Source: Mesorhizobium sp. 1M-11 (GTDB lineage: Bacteria; Pseudomonadota; Alphaproteobacteria; Rhizobiales; Rhizobiaceae). From it: a stretch of DNA of 64,000 nucleotides. The position numbers and the translations under genes are program-made. Within the stretch, counting starts at the first letter, position 1; each line of letters opens with the position of its first letter. Shown piece after piece: positions 17,976 through 26,645 of the stretch. A model generated the notes under the pieces. It was not told the DNA's origin. It saw only the letters and a list, made by a program, of their open reading frames with translations, and ran no database searches. The stretch is taken from NCBI RefSeq assembly GCF_001303895.1, contig NZ_LJSD01000037.1:62001-126000 (forward strand). Direction: 5' to 3'.

Positions 17976-17986
17976 TGGTTGGACCA
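17976..17986 (+). promoter_or_regulatory. FadR-family operator TGGT-N3-ACCA
   Basis: An exact dyad TGGT-TGG-ACCA stands 19 bp before the GntR start codon. GntR/FadR-subfamily regulators typically bind TNGTNNNACNA, which this fits at every specified base. A looser flanking pair ATTGG...CCAAT surrounds it. Its place just before the regulator gene suggests autoregulation of the whole operon. Confidence 0.65.
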
Positions 17987-18005
17987 TTGATCCAATCGGT
18001 GACGA

Positions 18006-18740
18006 ATGAGCCAGCTTCGCCTTCCTCCGATCCAGACCACTGCACGCGACGACGCGGTGCTGGAGGCGTTGGCGGGTTTCGTTCAGCAGGAGGCCTTGCA
18101 GCCGGGTGACAAGCTGCCGACGGAGCGCATTCTGGCCGAGCGGCTGAAGGTCAGTCGCAACACCGTGCGCGAGGCATTGACGCGCTGGGAAGGTCTCGGC
18201 CTTGTCGAACGCCTGCAAGGCAGCGGCACGTTCCTGAAGGCCGCCGTCTCCCCACATATGCTGCATATGCCGCTGACGCTTGCCGGCGGCAACGACTTCG
18301 CCAGCCTCATGCAGACACTGGAAGTCCGCCGCGCTCTGGAGGCCGAAGCCGTTTCCCTGTGCGCCATGCGCACGGGCCCGCAGGAGCTCGATCTGATCCG
18401 TCGCAAGCTCGAAACGATGGAAGAGGCCTTTCACAGCCGCGCCGGCATGTCGTCTGAGGAAGACTGGGAGTTCCACCAGGCGATCTACAGGGCGTCCGGC
18501 AACCCGCTGTTCGAGCAGTTGATCGCAGCCATGCACGAAATGTTCCACCGTTTCTGGGAGCATCCGCTCGGCGTGCGCAACTTCGGCCACGCCTCCTTCC
18601 CTTACCATCGCTCCATTTACGAGCGCATCGCAGCTCGCGACGCTGAAGGCGCGCGCGCCGAGGCGCTGAAACTGATCGCCACCGTCGAAGCCGACCTGCG
18701 GCGCGGCGAGGCAGCACGCAACCAGGCACGCCAGGCATGA
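18006..18740 (+). CDS. GntR-family transcriptional regulator, FadR subfamily
   Basis: A 244-residue regulator with an N-terminal winged helix-turn-helix (about residues 15-80: GDKLPTERILAERLKVSRNTVREAL) and an all-helical C-terminal FCD ligand-binding domain (about 100-230). FCD metal ligands appear as DWEFHQ (Asp and His), AAMHEMFHRF and FPYHRSIY. Effectors of this class are usually carboxylates or amino acids. Its stop overlaps the ATG of the PLP enzyme gene (ATGA), so it is the first gene of the operon rather than a separate unit. An operator-like dyad lies directly upstream. Confidence 0.92.
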   Translation: MSQLRLPPIQTTARDDAVLEALAGFVQQEALQPGDKLPTERILAERLKVSRNTVREALTRWEGLGLVERLQGSGTFLKAAVSPHMLHMPLTLAGGNDFASLMQTLEVRRALEAEAVSLCAMRTGPQELDLIRRKLETMEEAFHSRAGMSSEEDWEFHQAIYRASGNPLFEQLIAAMHEMFHRFWEHPLGVRNFGHASFPYHRSIYERIAARDAEGARAEALKLIATVEADLRRGEAARNQARQA

Positions 18741-19924
18741 ACGACCCTCGCCCGAACCTCGACATCGATCCGGTTGCAGAAGCAGCCACGCTGCTTGCCC
18801 ATGACGACCCGTTCGTCGGCGGCGCCGTGGTGCCGCCGATCTACCAGACGTCGCTGTTCACCTTCGCCAGCTATGCCGAGATGGCCGACACGTTTGCCGG
18901 CAAACGGCGCCAGCCGATCTATTCGCGCGGCGACAATCCAACCGTCATGGAGTTCGAAAAACGGGTAGCAGCGCTTGAGGGCGCCGAGGCAGCGCGCGGA
19001 TTCTCATCCGGCATGGCGGCGATCAGCGCCACGGTTCTGGCCTTCGTTGGCGCGGGTGATCGTATCGTGGTGGTGCGCAACTGCTATGGCGACGCCTATC
19101 GCCTGTTCGAACGGCTGTTTCCGCGCCTCAACATCACCGTCGACTATGTCGACGGCTCCGATCCAGACGCGGTGGCTGCCGCCCTGCCCGGCGCCAAGCT
19201 GCTCTATCTCGAAAGCCCGACCTCGATGATGTTCGAGCTGCAGGACCTGCCGCATCTGACCCGGCTGGCGAAAGAGCACGGCATCGTCACCACGATCGAC
19301 AATTCCTGGGCAACCCCGATCTTCCAGAAGCCGATCGCCCACGGCGTCGATCTGGTGCTGCACTCGGCCTCCAAATATCTCGGCGGCCACAGCGACACCG
19401 TTGCCGGCGTTGTAGCCGGTTCGGCCGAAAACATCCGCCGCATCAACGAGCAGACCTATTCTTATCTTGGCGGCAAGCTTTCGCCTTTCGAGGCGTGGCT
19501 TCTGCTGCGCGGCCTGCGCACGCTGCCGTTGCGCCTGCCACACCACATGAAAAGCGGGCTCACCATCGCCGAACGGCTCAAGGCGCACGGCATGGTCGAA
19601 CGCGTCAACCATCCCGTCTATTCGAACCATCCCGGCAAGGCGACGCTCGCCGGCTATGCCGGACTGTTCTCCTTCGAGGTGACCGAGGAGATCGACATCC
19701 CCGTCTTCACCGACGCGCTGAACTATTTCCGCATCGGCGTGTCCTGGGGCGGCCATGAAAGCCTGGTCGTGCCGGCCAAGGCATCCCTGGAACAGACCCC
19801 AGGCGTGAATTCCATGGCGCGCTTCGGCGTCAGCCCAAGAACCATCCGGCTCAATGTCGGGTTGGAGAATGTCGAGGACTTGTGGAGCGACATCACACAG
19901 GCCCTTGAAAAAGCAAGAAAATAA
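18737..19924 (+). CDS. Cys/Met-metabolism PLP-dependent enzyme (cystathionine lyase/synthase-like)
   Basis: A 395-residue fold-type I PLP enzyme. The Schiff-base lysine is K213 (LHSASKYLGGHSD); YSRGDNPTVMEFEKRVAALEGAE (about 62-84) carries the neighbour-subunit Tyr/Arg phosphate ligands; Y117 in NCYGDAY lies in the substrate pocket; ESPTSMMFE and TTIDNSWATP bind the ring. The family performs beta- or gamma-elimination or replacement on cysteine, cystathionine or homoserine derivatives, and sequence alone does not fix which. It is co-transcribed with a sugar-type ABC importer, which argues for catabolism of an imported conjugate rather than housekeeping methionine synthesis. Cystathionine beta-lyase is the nearest classical label. 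Confidence 0.88.
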   Translation: MNDPRPNLDIDPVAEAATLLAHDDPFVGGAVVPPIYQTSLFTFASYAEMADTFAGKRRQPIYSRGDNPTVMEFEKRVAALEGAEAARGFSSGMAAISATVLAFVGAGDRIVVVRNCYGDAYRLFERLFPRLNITVDYVDGSDPDAVAAALPGAKLLYLESPTSMMFELQDLPHLTRLAKEHGIVTTIDNSWATPIFQKPIAHGVDLVLHSASKYLGGHSDTVAGVVAGSAENIRRINEQTYSYLGGKLSPFEAWLLLRGLRTLPLRLPHHMKSGLTIAERLKAHGMVERVNHPVYSNHPGKATLAGYAGLFSFEVTEEIDIPVFTDALNYFRIGVSWGGHESLVVPAKASLEQTPGVNSMARFGVSPRTIRLNVGLENVEDLWSDITQALEKARK

Positions 19925-19951
19925 ACTGTCGAACAAATGGGAATGGAAGAC

Positions 19952-21229
19952 ATGGGAACGTTGAAGACACTGCTTACCGCCGTGGCCGGGCTGGCCATCT
20001 CGGCAAGTGCCGCGATGGCTGACACCACGATCAAGATGGTCGAGGTCATCACCAGCCCGCCGCGCACCGAGCTGCTGAAAAAGCAGATCGCGGAGTTTGA
20101 GGCGGCCAACCCCGGCGTCAAGGTCGAGCTCGTCTCGCTGCCCTGGGGCCAGGCATTCGAGAAATTCCTGACCATGGTGCAGGCTGGCGACACGCCCGAC
20201 GTGGTCGAGATGCCAGAACGCTGGCTGGCGCTCTATGCCAACAACGGCCAGCTTGAAGACCTCGCACCCTATATGGCCAAGTGGCCGGACGCCGGCACGA
20301 TTGGCGAGCGGGCCAAGACCTTCGGCTCGGTGGCCGGTGGCAAGCAATATATGCTACCCTACGGCTACTACATCCGCGCCATGTTCTGGAACAAGAAGCT
20401 GTTCAAGGAAGCCGGCATGGACAAGCCGCCGGCAACGATGGACGAGTTCGTCGAGGCGTCGAAGAAGATATCGGCGATCCAGGGCAAGTACGGCTACTGC
20501 CTGCGCGGCGGGCCAGGCTCCTATACCGGCGTCAACATGTTCATGAACATCGCCGCCGGCAACGGCGCGCAGTTCACCGAGGACGGCACCTCGACCGCCA
20601 ATTCCGAGGGCGCGGTCAAGGGACTGCAGATGTTGGCCGACCTCTACAAGAACGGCTATGCGCCGAAGGACAGCGTGTCCTGGGGTTTCAATGAGATCGT
20701 CACGGGCTTCTATTCGGGAACCTGCGCTATGCTCGACCAGGATCCTGATGCGCTGATCGGCGTGGCGGAGAAGATGCCGGCGGAGGACTTCGCGGTTGCG
20801 CCGATGCCGGTCGGCCCCAATGGCAAATCCTATCCGACGCTCGGCTATGCAGGTTGGTCGATGTTCGCCGACAGCGAGCACAAGGAAGAAAGCGCCAAGC
20901 TGATCGGCACGCTGACCGCGCCGAAGGCAAATCTGGAATGGGCCAAGACCGTAGGCGTTATCCCGATCCACGACGGGGCGGACAAGGATCCACACTTCGC
21001 GACCGAGCAATTCAAGGGCTGGTTCGACGAACTGAACGATTCGGCGAAGTATGAGTTCGTGACGCCGCCGGTGCATCTGGAAAACCTTGGCAACTTCGTC
21101 GACCAGGTGGCGATCAAGAACTTCCAGGAAGTGCTGCTCGGCCAGAAGGACGCCAAGACCGTCGCCGACGAATGGGCGGCCTTCCTGACCAAGGAGCAGC
21201 AGGACTGGCTGGCGAAGAACAAGAAGTAG
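19952..21229 (+). CDS. ABC transporter substrate-binding protein (CUT1/MalE-type)
   Basis: A 425-residue periplasmic binding protein of family 1. The N-terminus (MGTLKTLLTAVAGLAISASAAMA) is a clear Sec signal peptide cleaved near residue 23; the mature protein begins DTTIKMVEVITSPPRTELLKKQIAEFEAANPGVKVE, the usual cluster-B opening. ATG at 19952 gives the best signal peptide; two ATGs upstream (19937, 19943) would add five or three residues. The domain is normally specific for oligosaccharides or polyols, but the neighbouring PLP enzyme makes an amino-acid-containing ligand worth considering. It starts 27 bp after the PLP gene. Confidence 0.92.
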   Translation: MGTLKTLLTAVAGLAISASAAMADTTIKMVEVITSPPRTELLKKQIAEFEAANPGVKVELVSLPWGQAFEKFLTMVQAGDTPDVVEMPERWLALYANNGQLEDLAPYMAKWPDAGTIGERAKTFGSVAGGKQYMLPYGYYIRAMFWNKKLFKEAGMDKPPATMDEFVEASKKISAIQGKYGYCLRGGPGSYTGVNMFMNIAAGNGAQFTEDGTSTANSEGAVKGLQMLADLYKNGYAPKDSVSWGFNEIVTGFYSGTCAMLDQDPDALIGVAEKMPAEDFAVAPMPVGPNGKSYPTLGYAGWSMFADSEHKEESAKLIGTLTAPKANLEWAKTVGVIPIHDGADKDPHFATEQFKGWFDELNDSAKYEFVTPPVHLENLGNFVDQVAIKNFQEVLLGQKDAKTVADEWAAFLTKEQQDWLAKNKK

Positions 21230-21247
21230 CCATTCCTTCCCCTGGGG

Positions 21248-21277
21248 CGGCGCAGACAACCTTCCAGTAGTGCGCCG
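21248..21277 (+). other. Stem-loop between binding-protein and permease genes
   Basis: A 7-bp perfect inverted repeat CGGCGCA / TGCGCCG with a 16-nt loop, 18 bp after the binding-protein stop. Hairpins at this site in importer operons often stabilise the upstream message so that binding protein is made in excess. No T-run follows, so it is not a strong terminator. Confidence 0.45.
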
Positions 21278-21358
21278 TCTCTCGTGCTTGCCCGCAATCG
21301 CTTCGCCAAATGCTGGGCGCTCCGGCCACTGAGATTTGACCGATTTGTGAGCATTCGA

Positions 21359-22276
21359 ATGACCTACGCAGTCGCAGACATCGCGCCGCCGCGTCGCCGC
21401 AATGGCCTTTTCTTCGCGCGCGTTGAACCATGGCTCTATCTCAGCCCGGCTATCGTGCTGCTGGTCACGGTGCTGCTTGTGCCGCTGATCGTCGGCATCA
21501 GCTATTCTTTCCGCAAGTTTTCCGCGTTCAAGTCAGAGTTCGTCGGTCTCGCCCAGTATCAGGCGATGCTTTCGGATGCCGTACTGCATCAGGCGCTGTG
21601 GAACACCCTGTGGTGGACCGTCGCCAGCCTGTTCTTCCAGTTCTTTCTCGGTCTTGGGCTCGCGCTGCTGCTCGACAAGGAATTCAACGGCCGCAAGATC
21701 GTACAGGCGGTGGTCTTTCTGCCCTGGGCCGTGCCTACATTTCTTTCCGGCCTTACCTGGGCTTGGCTGTTCAACTCGATTATCGGACCGCTGCCACATT
21801 GGCTCTATGCGCTCGGGCTGAAAGCCGAGCCGACCAACGTGCTTTCTGATCCCTCGACCGCCATGTGGGGACCGATCGTCGCGAATGTCTGGTTCGGTGT
21901 GCCGTTCTTCGCAATAACCCTGCTGGCCGCGCTGAAATCGATCCCGTCCGAACTGCATGAGGCGGCGGCGATCGACGGGGCATCACCCTGGCAGCGCTTC
22001 AGCAAGGTCACGCTGCCGTTCCTCGCGCCGACCATCGCCATCACTGTCGTGCTGCGCACCATCTGGATCGCCACCTTCGCTGACCTGATCTACGTCATGA
22101 CCGAAGGCGGGCCGGCGGGTTCGACCAGCACCGTGCCGGTCTACATCTATGTCAGCGCCTTCAAATCGCTGGACAAAGGCTACGCATCGGCGGTCGCCGT
22201 GCTGCTGCTCGTCCTGCTCATCGCCTATGCCTTCGTCCTCATCGGCATCCGGCGCTCTCTCGTGAGACATGTGTGA
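21359..22276 (+). CDS. ABC transporter permease (CUT1/MalF-type)
   Basis: A 305-residue inner-membrane permease with six predicted segments. The first starts at about residue 25 (PWLYLSPAIVLLVTVLLVPLIVG), and the EAA loop for ATPase contact reads ELHEAAAIDGASPWQRFSKVTLPFL (about 202-226). ATG at 21359 is chosen because an upstream in-frame start (21284) adds an Arg-rich leader not seen in the family. Its TGA overlaps the next ATG (TGATG). It should pair with the following gene to form a heterodimeric channel. Confidence 0.93.
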   Translation: MTYAVADIAPPRRRNGLFFARVEPWLYLSPAIVLLVTVLLVPLIVGISYSFRKFSAFKSEFVGLAQYQAMLSDAVLHQALWNTLWWTVASLFFQFFLGLGLALLLDKEFNGRKIVQAVVFLPWAVPTFLSGLTWAWLFNSIIGPLPHWLYALGLKAEPTNVLSDPSTAMWGPIVANVWFGVPFFAITLLAALKSIPSELHEAAAIDGASPWQRFSKVTLPFLAPTIAITVVLRTIWIATFADLIYVMTEGGPAGSTSTVPVYIYVSAFKSLDKGYASAVAVLLLVLLIAYAFVLIGIRRSLVRHV

Positions 22277-23124
22277 TGATCGCCGGACGCTCTTCATCCT
22301 CCCGCCTTTGGGGTGGCGTCGGCCACTACGCAGCGATTGCCTTTTACGTGATCTTTGCGCTTTTCCCGATCTATTGGACGCTGAAAATCTCCGTAACCCC
22401 AGGCGACCTGCTCTACGCCGAAGGCATCACCCTTTGGCCATCACGCACGACGCTGGAGAACTTCCGCACCGTGCTCGCGGCTTCCGACTTCCCGCGCTAT
22501 TTCCTCAACAGTGTCATCGTTTCCGTGGCGACGGCGGCGCTCGTGACGGTGGTTGCCACGCTCGCCGGCTATGCGATGAGCCGCTTCACTTTCCGTGGCA
22601 AGGCGCTGGTGGCGATTGCGCTACTGCTTACCCAGACTTTCCCGCTTGTGATGGTGATCCCGCCGATCTACCGCATCATGGGCCAGATCGGGCTGACAAA
22701 CTCGCTCACCGGACTGGTGATCATCTACACCGCCTTCAACACCGCCTTCGCCACCTTCCTGATGCAGTCCTTCTTCGACGGCATCCCGAAGGATCTGGAA
22801 GAGGCCGCGATGATCGACGGCTGCACGCGCGGCCAGGCCATGCGGCAGGTCATCGTGCCGCTGACTTTGCCCGGCATGGGTGCGACGCTCGGATTCGTCT
22901 TCACGGCAGCCTGGAGCGAGCTGCTCTTTGCGCTGATGCTGATCTCCAGCGAGGACCAGAAAACTTTCGCGGTCGGCCTGCTGACCTTCATTGGCAAATT
23001 CGCCGTCGACTGGGGGCAGATGATGGCCGCATCGGTGCTGGCGCTGATCCCGGTCTGCATCTTCTTCGCCTTCCTGCAACGCTATCTCGTCACCGGGCTC
23101 ACCGCCGGTGCAGTCAAGGGGTGA
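22276..23124 (+). CDS. ABC transporter permease (CUT1/MalG-type)
   Basis: A 282-residue second permease with six hydrophobic segments, an N-terminal one at about 12-36, and the EAA loop DLEEAAMIDGCTRGQAMRQVIVPLTLPG (about 173-200). It overlaps the preceding permease by 1 bp and precedes the ATPase gene by 2 bp, indicating tight co-translation. The C-terminus TGLTAGAVKG is typical of the MalG/UgpE group. The substrate cannot be read from the sequence. Confidence 0.93.
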   Translation: MIAGRSSSSRLWGGVGHYAAIAFYVIFALFPIYWTLKISVTPGDLLYAEGITLWPSRTTLENFRTVLAASDFPRYFLNSVIVSVATAALVTVVATLAGYAMSRFTFRGKALVAIALLLTQTFPLVMVIPPIYRIMGQIGLTNSLTGLVIIYTAFNTAFATFLMQSFFDGIPKDLEEAAMIDGCTRGQAMRQVIVPLTLPGMGATLGFVFTAAWSELLFALMLISSEDQKTFAVGLLTFIGKFAVDWGQMMAASVLALIPVCIFFAFLQRYLVTGLTAGAVKG

Positions 23125-23126
23125 TC

Positions 23127-24203
23127 ATGGCTTCCGTCACGCTGGAAAAGGTCAAAAAGGACTATGGTGTCGTCCGCGTCCTCAACGAGGTCGATCTGAA
23201 GATCGCCGACGGCGAGTTCGTGGTGCTGGTCGGCCCATCCGGTTGCGGCAAATCCACCTTGTTGCGCATGATCGCCGGCCTGGAAGAGGTATCGGGCGGC
23301 GATATCCGCATTGGCGACCGCATCGTCAACGACGTCGCGCCGAAGGACCGCGACATCGCCATGGTGTTCCAGTCCTATGCGCTTTATCCGCATATGAATG
23401 TCTCGTCCAACATGGGCTTCAGCCTCATGTTGCGGAAAACCGAGAGGGCAGCGATCGAGACCCGCGTCGAGGGCGCGGCGAAACGGCTGGGGCTTGATCC
23501 TCTGCTGGAGCGCCTGCCACGCCAGCTGTCCGGCGGTCAGAGGCAACGCGTCGCCATGGGCCGGGCCATCGTGCGGGATCCGCAGGTCTTCCTGTTCGAC
23601 GAACCCTTGTCCAATCTCGATGCCAAGCTGCGCACGCACATGCGTACTGAGATCAAGGCGCTGCACCAGCAGCTCAAGACGACTTCGATCTATGTCACCC
23701 ACGATCAGACCGAAGCCATGACCATGGCCGACCGCATCGTCGTCATGCACAACGGCAATGTGCAGCAGGTCGGCGCGCCGCTGGAGCTCTACGACCATCC
23801 GGCGAACATGTTCGTCGCCGGCTTTATCGGTTCGCCAGCCATGAACTTTTTGCCGGCGACCGTTTCCAGACATGCCGTCGCCGAAGCGGTTTTCGGCGAC
23901 GGCCAGAAATTGCGCCTGCCGGACGGCCTGCCGCTACGGGATGGTGATGTGCTCGCTGTCGGCATGCGGCCGGAAGACATCAGGATCGTTGACGACGGCC
24001 CGCTCAAGGCCGAGGTCGAGGTTGTCGAACCACTCGGCATGTCGACGCAATATTATGTGCGCCTGGCCGGCGAGCAGTTGCGTATCTATGCCATCGGCCG
24101 GCCCGTTCTGGCGCCTGGACAGCAAGTGCGCCTCGCCGTCGATCGCGCCGCCCAGCACATTTTCGACCCCGTCAGCGGCGGCAGGGTTGAACCGGGCACC
24201 TAG
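23127..24203 (+). CDS. ABC transporter ATP-binding protein (MalK/UgpC-type)
   Basis: A 358-residue ATPase: Walker A GPSGCGKST (about 37-45), Q-loop VFQSYALYPHM, signature LSGGQRQRVAMGRAI (about 134-148), Walker B VFLFDEPLSNLDAKLR and H-loop YVTHDQTEAM, followed by a TOBE-containing regulatory domain (about 235-358). It belongs to the MalK/UgpC/SmoK family that powers CUT1 importers. The ATG at 23127 lies 2 bp after the permease stop; an open frame further upstream is only another frame of the permease gene. It is the last gene of the operon, convergent with hdaA. Confidence 0.95.
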   Translation: MASVTLEKVKKDYGVVRVLNEVDLKIADGEFVVLVGPSGCGKSTLLRMIAGLEEVSGGDIRIGDRIVNDVAPKDRDIAMVFQSYALYPHMNVSSNMGFSLMLRKTERAAIETRVEGAAKRLGLDPLLERLPRQLSGGQRQRVAMGRAIVRDPQVFLFDEPLSNLDAKLRTHMRTEIKALHQQLKTTSIYVTHDQTEAMTMADRIVVMHNGNVQQVGAPLELYDHPANMFVAGFIGSPAMNFLPATVSRHAVAEAVFGDGQKLRLPDGLPLRDGDVLAVGMRPEDIRIVDDGPLKAEVEVVEPLGMSTQYYVRLAGEQLRIYAIGRPVLAPGQQVRLAVDRAAQHIFDPVSGGRVEPGT

Positions 24204-24222
24204 TGGCCAAGAAGCGAGCGCG

Positions 24223-24912
24223 TTACAGCTCGAACTCGCCCTGCCCTTCATCCATGGCGTTGACGGCGTCAGCCGCCATCGTGCGGGTGATGCGCGCCTT
24301 CTGTTCCAGCGCCATGCGATCGAGCCGTTCGACCACCCGTATCGCCGTTGCCAGCGAACGTTCGATGCGCCGCACCAGATATTGCACGACATGCGGTTCC
24401 ACCTCGACCTGACGGTCGGCGAACAGTTTTGTGATGACGCCCGCCAGAAGGACGTCGTCCGGTTCATGGATCTCGACGGTAGCCGCCGCCTTCAGGCGCG
24501 ACGATAGATCGGGCAGTGTCGTACCCCAGGCTGCGGGAAAACGCCTGGCGGTCAGCAGGAGGTGAGAACCTGCTCCCCGAACGCTATTGATGAGATGGAA
24601 CAATCCCTGCTGGTCGAAGACGCCGGCATCTATGTCATCGATCAGAACGGGGCGTCCGTCAAAAGCGAGCGCGCCTTGCCCGATCTTGCCGGCTTCGATG
24701 GTGACCGCATCGGCTGCCTCGCGCCAGATTTCAGCCAGATGCGTCTTGCCGGACCCTGCTGGGCCGGCCAGCACCACCACTGGCGCCGGCCAGTCCGGCC
24801 AGCGGTCGACAAGTGTCGCCGCCTCCGTGTTTGAAGCCGACACGACCAGGTCGTCGCGCGAATAGGCGGTGCCATGCCCGAGATCGAGCGGAAGCTGTCG
24901 TGACCGTTCCAT
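24223..24912 (-). CDS. hdaA: DnaA-homologous regulator HdaA
   Basis: A 229-residue P-loop ATPase homologous to domain III of DnaA. With the beta clamp, HdaA promotes hydrolysis of DnaA-ATP and so limits re-initiation. The N-terminal QLPLDL (residues 6-11, after MERSR) is a clamp-binding motif, Walker A is GPAGSGKTHL (about 50-59), and Walker B is RPVLIDDIDAG; a C-terminal helical lid follows. ATG 24912 is chosen because it places the clamp motif at the N-terminus; a longer start at 24975 would bury it. It is 7 bp downstream of the PerM-like gene in one operon. Confidence 0.9.
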   Translation of the reverse strand: MERSRQLPLDLGHGTAYSRDDLVVSASNTEAATLVDRWPDWPAPVVVLAGPAGSGKTHLAEIWREAADAVTIEAGKIGQGALAFDGRPVLIDDIDAGVFDQQGLFHLINSVRGAGSHLLLTARRFPAAWGTTLPDLSSRLKAAATVEIHEPDDVLLAGVITKLFADRQVEVEPHVVQYLVRRIERSLATAIRVVERLDRMALEQKARITRTMAADAVNAMDEGQGEFEL

Positions 24913-24919
24913 GAATTCG

Positions 24920-26080
24920 CTAGCCGCGTCGTGGCCTGGTCCGCTTGCCCTGCAAGGGCGGCGGTTCGGCACCATGCCCCTTGTAGAGCGGCGATTCCAG
25001 GTACCGCGAGATGGCGAAGCGCACCAGCACAGCGACGGCCGCGGCGGCTGGAACGGCGATCAGCAGGCCAACAAAGCCGAACAGGGCACCGAAGGCAAAC
25101 AGTGCGAACATCAGCCAGACGGGATGCAGGCCGACGCTTTTCCCCACGAGCTTGGGCGACAGGATATTGCCTTCGATGAATTGGCCGATGAAGAACACTG
25201 CCGCGACTGCCACGATCATCGTCCAGTCAGGCCAGAACTGCACGATCGCGACACCGATCGCCAGCACCAGCCCGGTCAGCGACCCCACATAGGGAATGAA
25301 GGAGATCAGCCCGGCGAACAGACCGATCAGGATGCCGAAATTCAGCCCTGTCAGCGTCAGCCCCACCGCGTACATGGCGCCCAGCACCAGGCAGAGCGTG
25401 CCTTGCCCGCGCACAAAGCCAGCGGTAGCTGTGTTGATATCGGCGGATATCTGGCGAACCGTCTCGACATGGTCGCGCGGCACCCAGCTGTCCACCGTCG
25501 CCACCATGCGGTCCCAGTCGAGCAGCATGTAGAAGGCGACCACAGGCGTCACCACGAACAGTGACACCACCGAAACCAGCGCCATGCCGGAGTTCCACAG
25601 CGATTGGAAAACCGTGGTCACCAAGCCGAGCCCGGAACTCAGCACCGAATTCAGGCCGTCCTTGAGACTGGCCGCACTGACGCCGAAGCGCTGTTCCAAC
25701 CAAGTCGGGTCGAAATTGGTGACCAATGCCTGCAGACGGGTGAGATATTCCGGCAACTTCTCGGCAAAGCCCGCCATCTGCGAGGCCAGCACTGGCACCA
25801 GGATGACGAAGGCCAGCACCAGGACAACGATGAAGGCGATGAGGATCACCACCGTCGCCATGACACGGGACAGGCCGAACCTCTCCAGCCGGTCAGCAAC
25901 AGGATCGAGGAAATAGGCCAGCACCATGCCGGCCACGAAAGGCAGCAGAATGTCGCTGAACAGGTAGAGGAAGCCGATCAGGATAACCGCCCCGATCAGC
26001 CAGAACCGCAGCTGGCGCCGGAAAGCGGATGCGGCCGCTGCCTCGGCCGCGTCGTGATCAGGAAGTGCTGCCTTCGCCAT
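24920..26080 (-). CDS. AI-2E family transporter (PerM-like)
   Basis: A 386-residue membrane protein of the PerM/YdiK/TqsA family, with paired N-terminal segments (about 25-65), a long soluble middle region, and C-terminal segments at about 215-340. The family-typical NFGILIGLFAGLISFIPYVGSLTGLVLAIGVA is present, followed by the EGNILSPKLVGKSVGLHPVWL motif. Substrates of this family vary (quorum signals, Na+/H+ in others), so none is assigned. ATG 26080 is used; it overlaps the upstream CDP-alcohol phosphatidyltransferase gene by 23 bp. The hdaA-perM order is conserved in Rhizobiales. Confidence 0.87.
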   Translation of the reverse strand: MAKAALPDHDAAEAAAASAFRRQLRFWLIGAVILIGFLYLFSDILLPFVAGMVLAYFLDPVADRLERFGLSRVMATVVILIAFIVVLVLAFVILVPVLASQMAGFAEKLPEYLTRLQALVTNFDPTWLEQRFGVSAASLKDGLNSVLSSGLGLVTTVFQSLWNSGMALVSVVSLFVVTPVVAFYMLLDWDRMVATVDSWVPRDHVETVRQISADINTATAGFVRGQGTLCLVLGAMYAVGLTLTGLNFGILIGLFAGLISFIPYVGSLTGLVLAIGVAIVQFWPDWTMIVAVAAVFFIGQFIEGNILSPKLVGKSVGLHPVWLMFALFAFGALFGFVGLLIAVPAAAAVAVLVRFAISRYLESPLYKGHGAEPPPLQGKRTRPRRG

Positions 26081-26645
26081 TACCACTCATATGCCTCAGC
26101 CAGGCCACGAGATAGGCCGCAGCGGAAGCCACGGTCAAGAGCCCGGAAAGCATTATCAAGATACCGCGCAGTGGATCGAGGTGCATGGCAAAGGCCAGCT
26201 CGGCCAGCACTTCCGCCGCCAGGATGATCTGCACGGCCGTGTTCGCCTTGGAGACGAAAAGCGGCTTCACTTCGACCGGATGCCCCATGACCGACGAGAG
26301 CACAACCGCGCAAATGATGAGCCCATCGCGCGAAACCATGGCGACTACCAGCCAAAGCGGCAGTTCCCCACTGATGCCGAGCACGATGAAGACGGAAACC
26401 AGGAGCAGCTTGTCCGCGATCGGGTCGAGATAGGCACCCAGCCTTGAATGTTGGTTGAAGTGGCGCGCAATGAAGCCATCGACACCGTCCGAGACGCCGG
26501 CGATAACGAATCCGGCAAAGGCCCATTCCCAGTGCGCTTGCAACATGGCCAGCACCACGCCAGGCACCAGCAGCAGGCGCAGGATGGAGATCAGGTTGGG
26601 GATGGTCACCAACAGCGGGCCCGTCTTTGTTTCCTGCCGATACAT
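26058..26645 (-). CDS. CDP-alcohol phosphatidyltransferase family protein
   Basis: A 195-residue membrane enzyme with the full CDP-OH-P signature: D-x2-D-G-x2-A-R-x8-G-x3-D-x3-D reads SDGVDGFIARHFNQHSRLGAYLDPIAD (about residues 52-78). It starts MYRQETKTGPLLVTIPNLISILRLLLVP; the open frame continues far upstream to 27284 but is only the shadow of purM. It is one of two such enzymes here, the other being the PgsA candidate at 48471-49058. This one may transfer a phosphatidyl group to glycerol-3-phosphate or another alcohol; the acceptor is unknown. It is the first gene of the operon with perM and hdaA. Confidence 0.85.
   Translation of the reverse strand: MYRQETKTGPLLVTIPNLISILRLLLVPGVVLAMLQAHWEWAFAGFVIAGVSDGVDGFIARHFNQHSRLGAYLDPIADKLLLVSVFIVLGISGELPLWLVVAMVSRDGLIICAVVLSSVMGHPVEVKPLFVSKANTAVQIILAAEVLAELAFAMHLDPLRGILIMLSGLLTVASAAAYLVAWLRHMSGNGEGSTS

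Noticed and set aside
19004..20347. 447-codon minus-strand open frame opposite the PLP enzyme and binding protein
   Set aside because: The plus-strand genes have full family motifs; this frame crosses their junction and encodes a His/Gln/Asp-rich shadow product.
22269..23126. Fusion of the ABC ATPase to a long upstream domain
   Set aside because: The upstream part is an out-of-frame reading of the second permease; the ATPase has its own ATG at 23127.
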